DNA of 64,000 nucleotides from positions 1 to 64,000 of the forward strand of contig NHBK01000005.1 in assembly GCA_002173095.1 (NCBI GenBank), written 5' to 3'. Below, in pieces: positions 1 to 8,717 of the stretch (position 1 is the stretch's first letter; every line of letters begins with the position of its first letter). Source of the stretch: Hyphomonadaceae bacterium TMED5 (GTDB lineage: Bacteria; Pseudomonadota; Alphaproteobacteria; Caulobacterales; Hyphomonadaceae). Below the pieces are notes generated by a model. That model saw nothing but the letters and a program-made list of their open reading frames with translations. It made no database searches and was not told the origin of the DNA. The position numbers and the translations under genes are program-made.

Positions 1-81
<81 letters not shown>

Positions 82-203
82 AGCGTTCCTGCTCTCAGCT
101 ATGAAAGCAAGGGAAGTGCGTAAGCGCGTCTGATGAAGCTTACAGGATTTGCCACATGATAGAGAGTATTTGAGCCCGACTGTGTTTGCTCCAGCCCCCA
201 GAC

Positions 204-241
204 AAAGAAAAAGCGCGCCACACATCAATGCGGCGCGCTTT
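204..241 (-). terminator. Rho-independent terminator of the catabolic run
   Basis: Read on the minus strand, the arms AAAGCGCGCC and GGCGCGCTTT enclose a 12-base loop and are followed by a T-rich tract (TTTTTCTTT). It lies about 40 bp past the stop codon of the GPH-type symporter, where the minus-strand operon should end. Confidence 0.85.
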
Positions 242-280
242 CGAATTTTGGATGTCTGAGCGAACGCCCAGACGGCTGGA

Positions 281-1717
281 TCAGGCTTCGGCTTCAGCCG
301 CGTCTCTGAGCGCTTTCTCGGCCCGCGCTTCGGCCAGAGCCTTCTCATCGAGCTTATAGAAGCTGAGAATACCGACCGAGACTAAGGCGAAGAAGGCAGG
401 AATATATGCCACGCCGAACAGGGTCGCCTGACGGACCGCTTCATAGTTGTCCACACCAACGTCCGCGCTCTTGTCAAACCCTGCATAGCTGAGGGCAATG
501 CCTACAAGCGCCGGGCCCATCGCACCCGCAGACTTCTCAATGAAGCTGAACGCAGCCGTATACATGCCTTCGCGGTTCATGCCGGTGCGGATGGAGTCGA
601 GCTCGATTGCATCGGTGATCATGGACATGGCGAACATGACATTACCCGCAAAGCCCACGCCCAGAATCATTCCACGAATGGCGAGCATATAGCCTGGCTC
701 GCTCGGATCAGAGAAGATCCAGGAGAGGTAAGACGCACAAGTGAACATCGCAGAGAGGATATAACCCCAACGCTTGCCGAACTTACGCGAAAAGCGGACA
801 AGCAGCGGCGCGGACAGGATAGATACCGCAACCATTGGAAGAGAAAGCAGTGCCATCTGATCGCTGCTTCGTTTCAGCACCTCAACAACCATGAAGAATT
901 GCGCGGTCTGGCTGGCGTATACGGCGATCAACTGAGATGCCTTTACACCGATAATGGTCAGGAAGGACTTATTGCTGAAGAACGATTTCATCTGTTCCCC
1001 ACCCGGGATAGGTTTGCTCGTATTGAAGGTCATCTTCGCTTTGCGCGTACCGTTCCAGGCAATCAACATGCTGACGAGAATGAGCGCACCGAAAATGAGA
1101 GAGAGAATGGTGTAATCACCAGACGTGTTCATCTGAACACCATTCGCGTTGGTACGACCGTCTGCGAGCCAGTCCAGAATGATACCAGCACCCGCGAAAG
1201 CGATCGCCATTCCCATGCCGGCAAAGATAACGCGCCAGCTGTGAATGGAAGAGCGCTCATGATAATCAGACGTCATCTCCGCTGGCATGGCGATGAATGG
1301 AACGTTGAAAATTGTGTAGCCAAGGCCAAAAAAGATCAGTGTAAACAGAACATAGGAGATTGTTTCAACGCCGTCTCCGCGGAACGGAACGTTGAAAATG
1401 AGCAGAATAGAAAGGGCGGAAAGAAAAGCACCGATCAACAGGTAAGGTCGTCGCCGTCCGCCCCATTTATTAGGCGTTTTGTCACTGATATAGCCCATGA
1501 AAGGGTCCGTGGCGGCATCAAGAATCCGGCCTAACGACAGAAGGAGACCAGCAATCCAGCTTTCCATGCCAACGACACTCGCCAGATAATAGACAATCAG
1601 AACACTCACGGAGTTCATCAGGACCGCAGTCCCGAGGGCCCCAATGCCCCAACTGACTTTAATCCCAGTGCTCAGTTTGTCTGTCGCAGCAGGCTCGCTT
1701 GTACTCGTCTCACTCAT
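281..1717 (-). CDS. GPH-type MFS sugar:cation symporter
   Basis: This is a membrane transporter of about 478 residues with roughly 12 hydrophobic segments. It resembles the glycoside-pentoside-hexuronide:cation symporter family (MelB/YicJ type). The N-terminal part has the family-like stretch LGRILDAATDPFMGYISDKT, with the Asp residues typical of the cation-binding helix. The chosen start is the ATG at 1715-1717, because GGAG lies six bases before it; a TTG four codons upstream overlaps that site. It is the last gene of the minus-strand catabolic run, 191 bp after the propeller protein. The substrate is probably the glycoside or related compound handled by its neighbours, but that is inferred. 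Confidence 0.85.
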   Translation of the reverse strand: MSETSTSEPAATDKLSTGIKVSWGIGALGTAVLMNSVSVLIVYYLASVVGMESWIAGLLLSLGRILDAATDPFMGYISDKTPNKWGGRRRPYLLIGAFLSALSILLIFNVPFRGDGVETISYVLFTLIFFGLGYTIFNVPFIAMPAEMTSDYHERSSIHSWRVIFAGMGMAIAFAGAGIILDWLADGRTNANGVQMNTSGDYTILSLIFGALILVSMLIAWNGTRKAKMTFNTSKPIPGGEQMKSFFSNKSFLTIIGVKASQLIAVYASQTAQFFMVVEVLKRSSDQMALLSLPMVAVSILSAPLLVRFSRKFGKRWGYILSAMFTCASYLSWIFSDPSEPGYMLAIRGMILGVGFAGNVMFAMSMITDAIELDSIRTGMNREGMYTAAFSFIEKSAGAMGPALVGIALSYAGFDKSADVGVDNYEAVRQATLFGVAYIPAFFALVSVGILSFYKLDEKALAEARAEKALRDAAEAEA

Positions 1718-1908
1718 CGAATTCTCCAAAACACGCAGCTCACCGTTCCCAGTCTTCTGGTTCTTCGTCCATCCGCGCAGGGCACAGAGACGGGAAATTC
1801 TGCATCAGTCTCCAAATTTTGAGCTGTGAGTAACACCCTCAGGGATTCCTGTAGCGAATGTGCGGAGTAATTTCCCGATCATCGCCTGACGACATTGGAT
1901 CCAGTGAC

Positions 1909-2940
1909 TTATCGAGTGTCGTAACGCTGCAGGCGGCGCAAATCGCCCACCTGACAAGTCGCAAGGCCAATACCGCGCATAGCATCATCTGCGCCCAGGG
2001 ACTGGAAGCCGTAATAATAAAAATAAAGCTTGTCGCCCACAGCAACCAATCGGTTTGCCGCAACGCCATAAGCATCCCATGCATCCGTCTCACCGACATT
2101 AAAAATCGGCTCATCATAAAGGTGATACCAGGCCAGACCATCATCAGATTCGGCGGCAGCGACTGAACGCCCGTGATATTTGTCAGTTGCCGTGTAGACC
2201 ATGAGGAAACGACGACCATCCGGAATGGGATTCAACAGAATCTGGCGTGTAACAATGCCGCCTTCATCATACGGCCGTCCGCCGTCCGCCCAGAAGAGGT
2301 CGTCGCTCCTGGTCCAGTTCAGACCATCATCTGAAACGGCGGTGTGAGTATGAAAATAACTCAGATCCAAAGTCGGTGACGTGTACTGCATGATATAACG
2401 ACGGCCATCGAAGATCACATTCGGCCAAGCCGCATACATGTCTTCATCCGGATAGTCGAACAAAGCACCGCTTATGCGTGGCCCCGGAACGCGCTCCCAT
2501 TCTACGCCGTCTTTACTGCGCGCCAGACCAGGGCGCATGCCGAGGCCCACGACTGCATCACCAAGAAAAGGTGCTTCTGTCTTCTGCGGACGCGTATCTC
2601 CGCCGAAATACCACATCAACCATTCGCCAGCGCCTCGCGTGATGTCTGTTAGACCCACATGGACGCTGTCGAATGCGGACTTATCCGGATTAGGCGCAAG
2701 GACTGATCCCAGTGCCTCCTTGCCCTCAACCCGTGTCCAACTCACGCCATCATCTGAAATGGCGTGAGCTATATATCCTGTCCCAAGAGTGGGCGGACCA
2801 TCAAAGCCACGGTCACGGCAATAGTACCACATACGCCACTTGCTGGTGATGGCATCGTAGTCCACGATGGCTCCACCCAGACGATAACTGTCGCACCGTT
2901 TGCCTTCACTTGCTTTGAAGATCAGACCCAACTCAGACAT
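1909..2940 (-). CDS. Glycosidase-like five-bladed beta-propeller protein
   Basis: The 343-residue soluble protein has no signal peptide. It is built from repeated blades with the pattern SDDGxxWxR/H (AISDDGVSWTR, ARSKDGVEWERV, AVSDDGLNWTR, AESDDGLAWYH). This is typical of the GH43/GH32/GH130-like five-bladed propeller superfamily. No catalytic triad can be assigned with certainty from reading alone. It starts 3 bp after the RidA gene stop, so the two are co-translated. Its place between RidA and a sugar-type symporter suggests action on an imported glycoside, but it may be a binding or isomerase variant of the fold rather than a hydrolase. Confidence 0.7.
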   Translation of the reverse strand: MSELGLIFKASEGKRCDSYRLGGAIVDYDAITSKWRMWYYCRDRGFDGPPTLGTGYIAHAISDDGVSWTRVEGKEALGSVLAPNPDKSAFDSVHVGLTDITRGAGEWLMWYFGGDTRPQKTEAPFLGDAVVGLGMRPGLARSKDGVEWERVPGPRISGALFDYPDEDMYAAWPNVIFDGRRYIMQYTSPTLDLSYFHTHTAVSDDGLNWTRSDDLFWADGGRPYDEGGIVTRQILLNPIPDGRRFLMVYTATDKYHGRSVAAAESDDGLAWYHLYDEPIFNVGETDAWDAYGVAANRLVAVGDKLYFYYYGFQSLGADDAMRGIGLATCQVGDLRRLQRYDTR

Positions 2941-2943
2941 AGC

Positions 2944-4305
2944 TTAGTCCGGGACGTAAGCGATAAGGTCGAGCATCGTGTTCGCACCCTCGACAACCAG
3001 CGGGCCACCGATTTTCATCGTCGTGGAAGCTGGCTTCACGCCCGGGAAGTATTTCGCCCATTCTTCAATAGAATCAGCGAAGTGATCGCCTTCATCATGG
3101 AAGCAAGCGCGACGAACAATGTTCTCCACCTTGGTGCCGCCTGCTTCACAGATCGCTGCGATGTTCTTCATCATGTAAGCCATCTGGTTTTTGCCCGGCA
3201 GGCCATACCAAGGGAAGTTCTTGTGACGGAGCATGCCTTCAGCGAGAACGCCGTTGGAGTCACATGCCATTTGCTGGCTGAGGAAAAGGAAGTTTCCAAC
3301 CTTCACAGCTTGTGGCTCATGGCTGAACGGCTCAGGCGCTTCAGTCGTGTGAATTGTTTCGATCTCGAGCTCGGAATCATCCGCCAGAAGCGTCAGAGCG
3401 ATCTCAATTTTACTACCGCGTGTACCGAGGCCCATATATGGGATCACGACACGTGCTGGTGGGTTGTCCGGGAACCATTTCTTCCAGACTTTATCCATGC
3501 CTTCGTAATCGCTTGGATGCCCGATATAGACTTCAGCTTTCACGACACGCTTGAAAGATCCGCCAGCAGACTCTGCAATTTTCTGGAGCTTCCAGAGCGT
3601 ATAATCCGTCTGAGCTTCGATTTCGGAACCGTACCAGACGTGCGGGTTCACGCGCGCGTCTTTAGCCAGCGCGCTTTCAGGCCCCATACTGCGTGCTTCG
3701 CCATAGTCACCAACCCAGTCAGTCGGTACTTCACCAGCAAGGAAAATCCAGTCACCACGGCGAAGAGCCGGAGAATAACCAGCCAATGGCATCGGAACTT
3801 CCGGGCCCGGTGAGAAGCCCTCAGGCTCTGAACCGTCTGTGATCGCAATCATGTCGATTTCGATATGCGCGTCGCGTACTGGGAGCGCGCGGATGCTGAC
3901 TGCTGTAGACGCTGGACGCGGTTCGAAAATGTACTCGTTACGCGTGTCCAGATACGGCGTGATAGACAGGCCGTCTGGCCAGCTATTGTCGTTCAGGAAG
4001 TCATCATAGGTTGGCGTTTCCCATGGAAGCCACTGCCAGATGCGCGCCACGTCTTTCGAAATGTCTGCACCACCGGCTGCCAGCGTGCGCTTCAGCGTTT
4101 CCATCACGAATTTGGACTGCAGCGCCTGCTCGCTTTCCAGATGCGGGTTTGCCGGAATAGCTTCCGGTGCAATGCCGGTTTTGAAGTCGCTCGCAAGTTG
4201 GCCGGATACAAAAATCCAGTCTGCTGCCTTCACCGCTGGGGAGTAAGGCATGAGCGGTTCTGGAATATCTGGCCAGATCGCAACAGGAGCTTTCGGGTCG
4301 GTCAT
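2944..4305 (-). CDS. Three-domain RidA (YjgF/UK114) family protein
   Basis: The 453-residue protein reads as three RidA-like units, roughly residues 10-155, 165-310 and 320-453. Each opens with a similar strand: YSPAVKAADWIFVSGQLA, YSPALRRGDWIFLAGEVP and PQAVKVGNFLFLSQQMA. RidA proteins are usually single-domain homotrimers of about 130 residues that hydrolyse reactive imines/enamines. Here one chain could form a whole trimer. The Arg that binds carboxylate in RidA lies near the end of the unit (PARVVIPYMGLG in unit 2); units 1 and 3 differ there (EPRPASTAVSI, PASTTMKIGGP), so perhaps only one site is canonical. AAGGA precedes the start. A role in the run's nitrogenous pathway is inferred. 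Confidence 0.8.
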   Translation of the reverse strand: MTDPKAPVAIWPDIPEPLMPYSPAVKAADWIFVSGQLASDFKTGIAPEAIPANPHLESEQALQSKFVMETLKRTLAAGGADISKDVARIWQWLPWETPTYDDFLNDNSWPDGLSITPYLDTRNEYIFEPRPASTAVSIRALPVRDAHIEIDMIAITDGSEPEGFSPGPEVPMPLAGYSPALRRGDWIFLAGEVPTDWVGDYGEARSMGPESALAKDARVNPHVWYGSEIEAQTDYTLWKLQKIAESAGGSFKRVVKAEVYIGHPSDYEGMDKVWKKWFPDNPPARVVIPYMGLGTRGSKIEIALTLLADDSELEIETIHTTEAPEPFSHEPQAVKVGNFLFLSQQMACDSNGVLAEGMLRHKNFPWYGLPGKNQMAYMMKNIAAICEAGGTKVENIVRRACFHDEGDHFADSIEEWAKYFPGVKPASTTMKIGGPLVVEGANTMLDLIAYVPD

Positions 4306-4339
4306 TTTTATATGTCCTTATGAGTAGTGAATTTGGGGA

Positions 4340-5092
4340 TCAGACGAGGCCGCCATCGACGACCACAGAACGGCCGTTCACCCAGCGTGAAGCTGGCGAT
4401 GCGAGGAAAACGATCACGTCGGCGATGTCGTCTGGCATAGAAAGTCGGGACAATGGCGTCGCATCAGAGATGCTTTTCACCATGTCGTCTGGCAGCCACG
4501 CTGTCATAGGCGTGTGGGTCGCGCCCGGTGATACGGCGTTGACAGTAATGCCCTTCTCACCAAGTTCCTTCGCGAAACCATGAGTGAGACAAGCCACGGC
4601 AGACTTGGCCGCGCAATAAGCTGTCATTCCAGGGATTGGCGCGTGAATAAGGTTAGAGCTGACATTCACAACCCGGCCACCATTTTCGAGGTGAGGCGCG
4701 GCGGCCTGTGTCATCAGGATGACGCTTTTCACATTGACCGAGAATTCCTTGTCGATCGCCTCAGCGGTCATTTCGCCAAAAGGGATGAAGGAAGAAATGC
4801 CGGCATTATTGACGAGAATGTCGAGGCCACCGAGTTCAGAAACTGTCTTTTCAACAATCGCTTTGCAGGCAGCTTCATCAGTAACGTCACCGCCAACCGC
4901 GATGGCTGTTCCGCCCGCTGAAGTAATCTGAGCGACAATCTCATTCGCGCTGTCTGCATTTGAATTGTAGTGGACGGCGACTTTCGCACCGGCTTTGGCG
5001 AGACGTCGTGCCGTTTCGCCGCCAATGCCACCAGAAGCGCCTGTAATCAGCGCGGCTTTACCGTTTACATCAGGTGTTTCAGTAGCGGACAT
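4340..5092 (-). CDS. SDR family oxidoreductase (classical)
   Basis: This NAD(P)-dependent short-chain dehydrogenase has about 250 residues. It shows the cofactor motif TGASGGIG near the N-terminus, the structural NNAG motif, an active-site Ser in NVSSN and the catalytic YCAAK (Tyr-x-x-x-Lys). It has the usual length of a classical FabG-like SDR, and the C-terminus ends in VNGRSVVVDGGLV, typical of the family. The start at 5092 is preferred over the ATG at 5104 because GGAG sits about nine bases ahead of it. It lies in the catabolic run, 34 bp before the RidA gene. The substrate is not determinable from sequence. Confidence 0.85.
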   Translation of the reverse strand: MSATETPDVNGKAALITGASGGIGGETARRLAKAGAKVAVHYNSNADSANEIVAQITSAGGTAIAVGGDVTDEAACKAIVEKTVSELGGLDILVNNAGISSFIPFGEMTAEAIDKEFSVNVKSVILMTQAAAPHLENGGRVVNVSSNLIHAPIPGMTAYCAAKSAVACLTHGFAKELGEKGITVNAVSPGATHTPMTAWLPDDMVKSISDATPLSRLSMPDDIADVIVFLASPASRWVNGRSVVVDGGLV

Positions 5093-5189
5093 TCCGGTCT
5101 CCATGAGCTGAATTCAAATTCAGTCTGAGGCCGCCCCGAATACTGCTCCACTGCCTGTTCGGCGTTATTCGTTCTGCGATTAACAGTCG

Positions 5190-6020
5190 TCAGTCAGTAA
5201 TCGTCAGATCATATGCTGCAAGAATATTTCGCGCTGGTTCCATCGCCCGGCGCTCAGCAATCCGCTCCGGCGTCAGCCAGTTAAACAGCTCTCCATGAGC
5301 CTCATTCTGGAGCATGGTGTCAGCGACCCAATCGGCAATGGTTTCAACATGATCGCCAATGATATTCAGCACAGCAGCGCGAGCCGCCGGGATTTTTCCG
5401 CCCGACCGCTCCTGCTCGCGCATAAAGCCTTCAGTGATCACCACCCCCGGCGCAAATGAGTTCACCAGAACCTTAGAGCCATCTGCTTCTGCGACAAATG
5501 ACTTGGTCATGAAGGTCAAACCAGCTTTGGACGTCGCATAGCCAATCATGCCTGGGACCGGATTCCCATCCCAGCCTGCACCGAGCATATTATAGATAGC
5601 GCCGCCGTTTTCTTTCATGCCGTTGAAGGCTGTTTTGCAGCCATTCATGGCGCCCAGCAGATTGATGTTGAGCATGGTCTGGAAGTCATCACTCGGCAGG
5701 TCACTAAGAGTTGGCCCGGTAAGCGCCATGCCGGCATTGTTCAACCAGATATCCACGCCACCAAACGCCTCTACGGCCGCATCCCAAAGCGCCGTCACAT
5801 CTGTTTCTGAGGTCACATCACATGCAACCGCCAGCGCTTTCGCGGTGCCCGCATGTTTCGCATTCAGCTTTTCAACTGCGGCATCGCAGGAGTCCTGGCC
5901 CGGCCCTGAGAGCACAACATTGCAGCCACGCGCCATGAGGCTATCTGCGATTCCATATCCGATACCGCGCGTGCTGCCTGTGACCACAGCCGTTTTTGCC
6001 TTAGCGTCGCTCACTCGCAT
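5190..6020 (-). CDS. SDR family oxidoreductase (second)
   Basis: The 276-residue short-chain dehydrogenase has cofactor motif TGSTRGIG, NNAG, and the catalytic YATSK. Its active-site Ser is not obvious: the usual NISS position reads YNMLGAGWDGN, so the catalytic Ser may be replaced or shifted. It is distinct in sequence from the SDR at 4340. AGGAG precedes the ATG and it starts 9 bp after the amidohydrolase gene, so the two are probably co-translated. Two SDRs in one run suggest successive alcohol/ketone steps of one pathway, which is an inference. Confidence 0.8.
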   Translation of the reverse strand: MRVSDAKAKTAVVTGSTRGIGYGIADSLMARGCNVVLSGPGQDSCDAAVEKLNAKHAGTAKALAVACDVTSETDVTALWDAAVEAFGGVDIWLNNAGMALTGPTLSDLPSDDFQTMLNINLLGAMNGCKTAFNGMKENGGAIYNMLGAGWDGNPVPGMIGYATSKAGLTFMTKSFVAEADGSKVLVNSFAPGVVITEGFMREQERSGGKIPAARAAVLNIIGDHVETIADWVADTMLQNEAHGELFNWLTPERIAERRAMEPARNILAAYDLTITD

Positions 6021-6029
6021 CTCTCCTGA

Positions 6030-7499
6030 TTAGATATAAGACCAGCCACGGAACTCGGATCCGGCGGTTCGTGTTGGAAGGTATTCGTAAAGGCCGGTTT
6101 CTTCTGCGATATCGCGAAGGACGTCATTGGCTTCGGTGACGATCTGCTCTTCATCCCACACGGTCGACCGTCCGCCTTCGACGAGCTTCTTACCCGCGAC
6201 AAAGACAGTATCCACCATGGATGTCTGGCCGCCCCAGACAAGCGCGCCCGGCCCGCGACGTCCATCATAGCCCGGCTGGGCTTCGACTTTGCGCATGTCC
6301 ACCATGACAAGGTCAGCCGCTTTGCCAGCCTCAAGCGATCCGCATTTGTCTTCCATGAAGAGTGTGCGTGCGCCGCCCAGCGTCGCCATTTCGAGGCATT
6401 TTTCTGCCGTCAGCCAATGTTCCCGCGCCGGACGCTCTCCGCCCGCGGCAACGCGCGCTTTTACATTCACATTCTGCGCGAGGATCATCAGGCGCATGAC
6501 TTCGAACGGGTTCTGACTGTCGCTAACCAGAGGAGCATCTGTACCAATGGCAGGAAGTATATCGCGTTTCAGAAACTCATCGACCGGAATGCCCGTCGCA
6601 TCAAAAAAACGCAGCACAGGCACTGGGGACACCCGGCAGTCATGTGCTTTCAGAATATCAAATTCATGCGGCTGAACATTTACGGCCTTGCCCGCATAGA
6701 TCGGCTCTTCGAGCAGATCAAAGCTGCGATAATATTCAACCTGACCGCCTTCAAAGCCGCGCGCTTTTAAAGCTGCGCCCCGGCTATTATCCGTCATGTC
6801 GACACCGAACGCGACGCCAAGCTGATCACACCCCTGACGGATGCGTCGCATATCTTCCGGGTCAGCCAGGAAGTTGAAATTGAGGAAGCCACCCGCCACG
6901 GTGATACGATCGGACTTGAACTTCGCGCCCAGCCGTTCGATCTCCAGCAAACCGGCTTCTGATGTTTCATGACCTTCGTCAGGTACAGACTTACTGTTCG
7001 CGATACATCGGCAGAGATAGCCGCGCATACCGGACTCTTCGATCGCCCGCCATGAGCCATCTACGCTGTCTTTTCGAACATTGGTGAAATGCTCATCATG
7101 TGTCGCGGTATAACCGAGCTTCAGCATTTCCAGCGCGTGAAGGCGCACAATCTTATAGGTCCGCTCCTCATCCATAGCGCCGGCCATGAGGAAGAGTTGC
7201 TGGATGAGCGCGCGTACTGCTGTCGGAATATCAAGCACCGGCCAGCGGTCATCATTGTATCCGCGGAAACAGCTTTGCACGAGGTGATTATGTGCATTTG
7301 CAAAGCCGGGCATGACCATCTGCCCTTCAGCGGAGATCACCTCATCGGCAGTAAACTCACATAGTCGGTCTTCGCCAACTTCCAGAACTTTGCCGTCTTT
7401 AATCGCTATAAAGCCGTCCGTGAAAACCCGGCGCCCCTCATCCATTGTGAGGATGGTGCCATTGCGGATCAGCGTATCAACATGAGTTGGCGCGGCCAT
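6030..7499 (-). CDS. Amidohydrolase family protein (TRZ/ATZ/cytosine deaminase-like)
   Basis: The 489-residue metal-dependent hydrolase matches the ATZ/TRZ deaminase-chlorohydrolase group. The N-terminal sandwich (TLIRNGTILTMDEG) is followed by the metal-binding HxH in GFANAHNHLVQ. Later come a conserved HDEHF, a metal-binding Asp in IGTDAPLVSD and the C-terminal G-x-L-E-x-G-K-A-A-D-L-V motif. Family members deaminate or dechlorinate nitrogen heterocycles or hydrolyse related amides. The ATG overlaps the stop of the upstream serine hydrolase by one base (TAATG), which shows translational coupling. The neighbours (RidA, SDRs, symporter) fit a catabolic pathway that releases an imine or ammonia; the substrate is unknown. 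Confidence 0.82.
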   Translation of the reverse strand: MAAPTHVDTLIRNGTILTMDEGRRVFTDGFIAIKDGKVLEVGEDRLCEFTADEVISAEGQMVMPGFANAHNHLVQSCFRGYNDDRWPVLDIPTAVRALIQQLFLMAGAMDEERTYKIVRLHALEMLKLGYTATHDEHFTNVRKDSVDGSWRAIEESGMRGYLCRCIANSKSVPDEGHETSEAGLLEIERLGAKFKSDRITVAGGFLNFNFLADPEDMRRIRQGCDQLGVAFGVDMTDNSRGAALKARGFEGGQVEYYRSFDLLEEPIYAGKAVNVQPHEFDILKAHDCRVSPVPVLRFFDATGIPVDEFLKRDILPAIGTDAPLVSDSQNPFEVMRLMILAQNVNVKARVAAGGERPAREHWLTAEKCLEMATLGGARTLFMEDKCGSLEAGKAADLVMVDMRKVEAQPGYDGRRGPGALVWGGQTSMVDTVFVAGKKLVEGGRSTVWDEEQIVTEANDVLRDIAEETGLYEYLPTRTAGSEFRGWSYI

Positions 7500-8701
7500 T
7501 ATTCACCCTCTCCCAGGCTATCGAGTGCCCGCATGACGCGGTTTGGCAATTGCGCATCATCCCAGGTCACGCTCGTATTTCCGAGGCGAACAATAACAAG
7601 GTCTTGCTCTTCACTGGTGATGACGCGCTGGCCGCCAAAGCCGTCGAAATAGACCAGATCATCGGTCAGGTATGGCTCGCTCTGCAGCACAGCAAACCCG
7701 GCTTTCTCATCATTGTAGAAGCGCTGTTCCTGCCAGGTCGCGCCGCGCCATATTTGCCAGCCATAGTTTTCATTCGTGATGGCAGGCCCTTTCAGCTCCG
7801 CCATCAGCTCGCTGGAAATGACCTGCTCACCTGCAAACACGCCATTGTCTTTCACCAGAAGGCCAAGACGCAGCCAGTCGAGAGGACGTGCGAGAAATGA
7901 GGCGTAACCCCGTGGGAAGCAGTCTTCTTCAAAATTATAGACATAGGCATCTTCTGCGCCGATTGGTTGCCAGATTTCAGCAGACAGATAATCTGCGTAA
8001 GAACCGCCAATCGCGTTCTCAACGACCATCATCAGAAGCTGGCTGACAGCATTGGCATAATGAAAGTGTGGGCCATCCGCACCTTCTTCCATATGCATGC
8101 CGAGCACCGTCGCGCGTGCATCCAGATTGCCAGCCATGAACTGACGCGCCTGAGAGTCATCGCCGCCCACATAAGACAGCGAAGCAAGGCCAGAAGACAT
8201 GTTCAGAAGCTGGAGAACTGTAATCTCGCCGCGCTCATCGCCCTGCCATTCAGGAATATAAAGGGAGATCGGGTCATCAACGCTGCCGATGAACCCATCC
8301 TCAATCGCTTTTGCCGTGACGAGGCCCAGCACAGATTTGTGCATGGAAGCAGGCTCTGAGCGAACATCAGTGGAATAGCCTGGATAGTAATGTTCCAGCA
8401 CAAGCGAACCCTGCCACCAGACGAGCAGCGCATAGCTTTCGGTCTCCGCGCCATAAGCAATCGCCTCAGCAAACAGTGCTTCAGGGTCTTCAATGCTGAC
8501 ATCACCCGTTTCAGGCAGTGGCGTTGGATTACCAGCCACCAGACCGAGGGTCTGATAGGTTTCCAGAGCATCTGCATTGGTAAAGACAGGCGTTTCGCTT
8601 ACCGCTTCGGTAGTTGGCGTCGGTTCTGGCACCGGCTCAGAGGCAGGACTACATGCGACGGCCAGACCAGCCAGAAGAAGAGAGAGTGATTGCAGTTTCA
8701 T
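7499..8701 (-). CDS. Serine hydrolase, class C beta-lactamase-like lipoprotein
   Basis: The 400-residue protein begins with a signal peptide ending in GLAVACSPAS, a plausible though weak lipobox, so it is probably a lipoprotein of the cell envelope. It carries the SxxK motif in EPASMHKSVLG and the YxN motif in HFHYANAVSQ; the third motif appears as FGG in FDGFGGQRV rather than KTG. This fits the esterase/6-aminohexanoate-dimer-hydrolase branch of the family better than true beta-lactamases. It could cleave an amide or ester of the pathway substrate outside the cytoplasm. It is the second gene of the run, 17 bp after the MFS gene. Confidence 0.8.
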   Translation of the reverse strand: MKLQSLSLLLAGLAVACSPASEPVPEPTPTTEAVSETPVFTNADALETYQTLGLVAGNPTPLPETGDVSIEDPEALFAEAIAYGAETESYALLVWWQGSLVLEHYYPGYSTDVRSEPASMHKSVLGLVTAKAIEDGFIGSVDDPISLYIPEWQGDERGEITVLQLLNMSSGLASLSYVGGDDSQARQFMAGNLDARATVLGMHMEEGADGPHFHYANAVSQLLMMVVENAIGGSYADYLSAEIWQPIGAEDAYVYNFEEDCFPRGYASFLARPLDWLRLGLLVKDNGVFAGEQVISSELMAELKGPAITNENYGWQIWRGATWQEQRFYNDEKAGFAVLQSEPYLTDDLVYFDGFGGQRVITSEEQDLVIVRLGNTSVTWDDAQLPNRVMRALDSLGEGE

Positions 8702-8717
8702 AAGCCTGTCGTCCTTC

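Noticed and set aside
899-1534. Plus-strand 211-codon reading frame opposite the GPH symporter
   Set aside because: It is antisense to a well-supported transporter, has no family match by eye and has biased, unnatural composition. It is a shadow frame.
1839-2219. Minus-strand 126-codon frame overlapping the propeller gene end
   Set aside because: It overlaps the last third of the propeller gene in another frame and has low-complexity residues, so it is a shadow. The real gene ends at 1909.
2764-3813. Plus-strand 349-codon frame opposite RidA and propeller genes
   Set aside because: Both strands are open by codon bias, but the minus-strand genes show clear domains and ribosome-binding sites. 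This frame has none.
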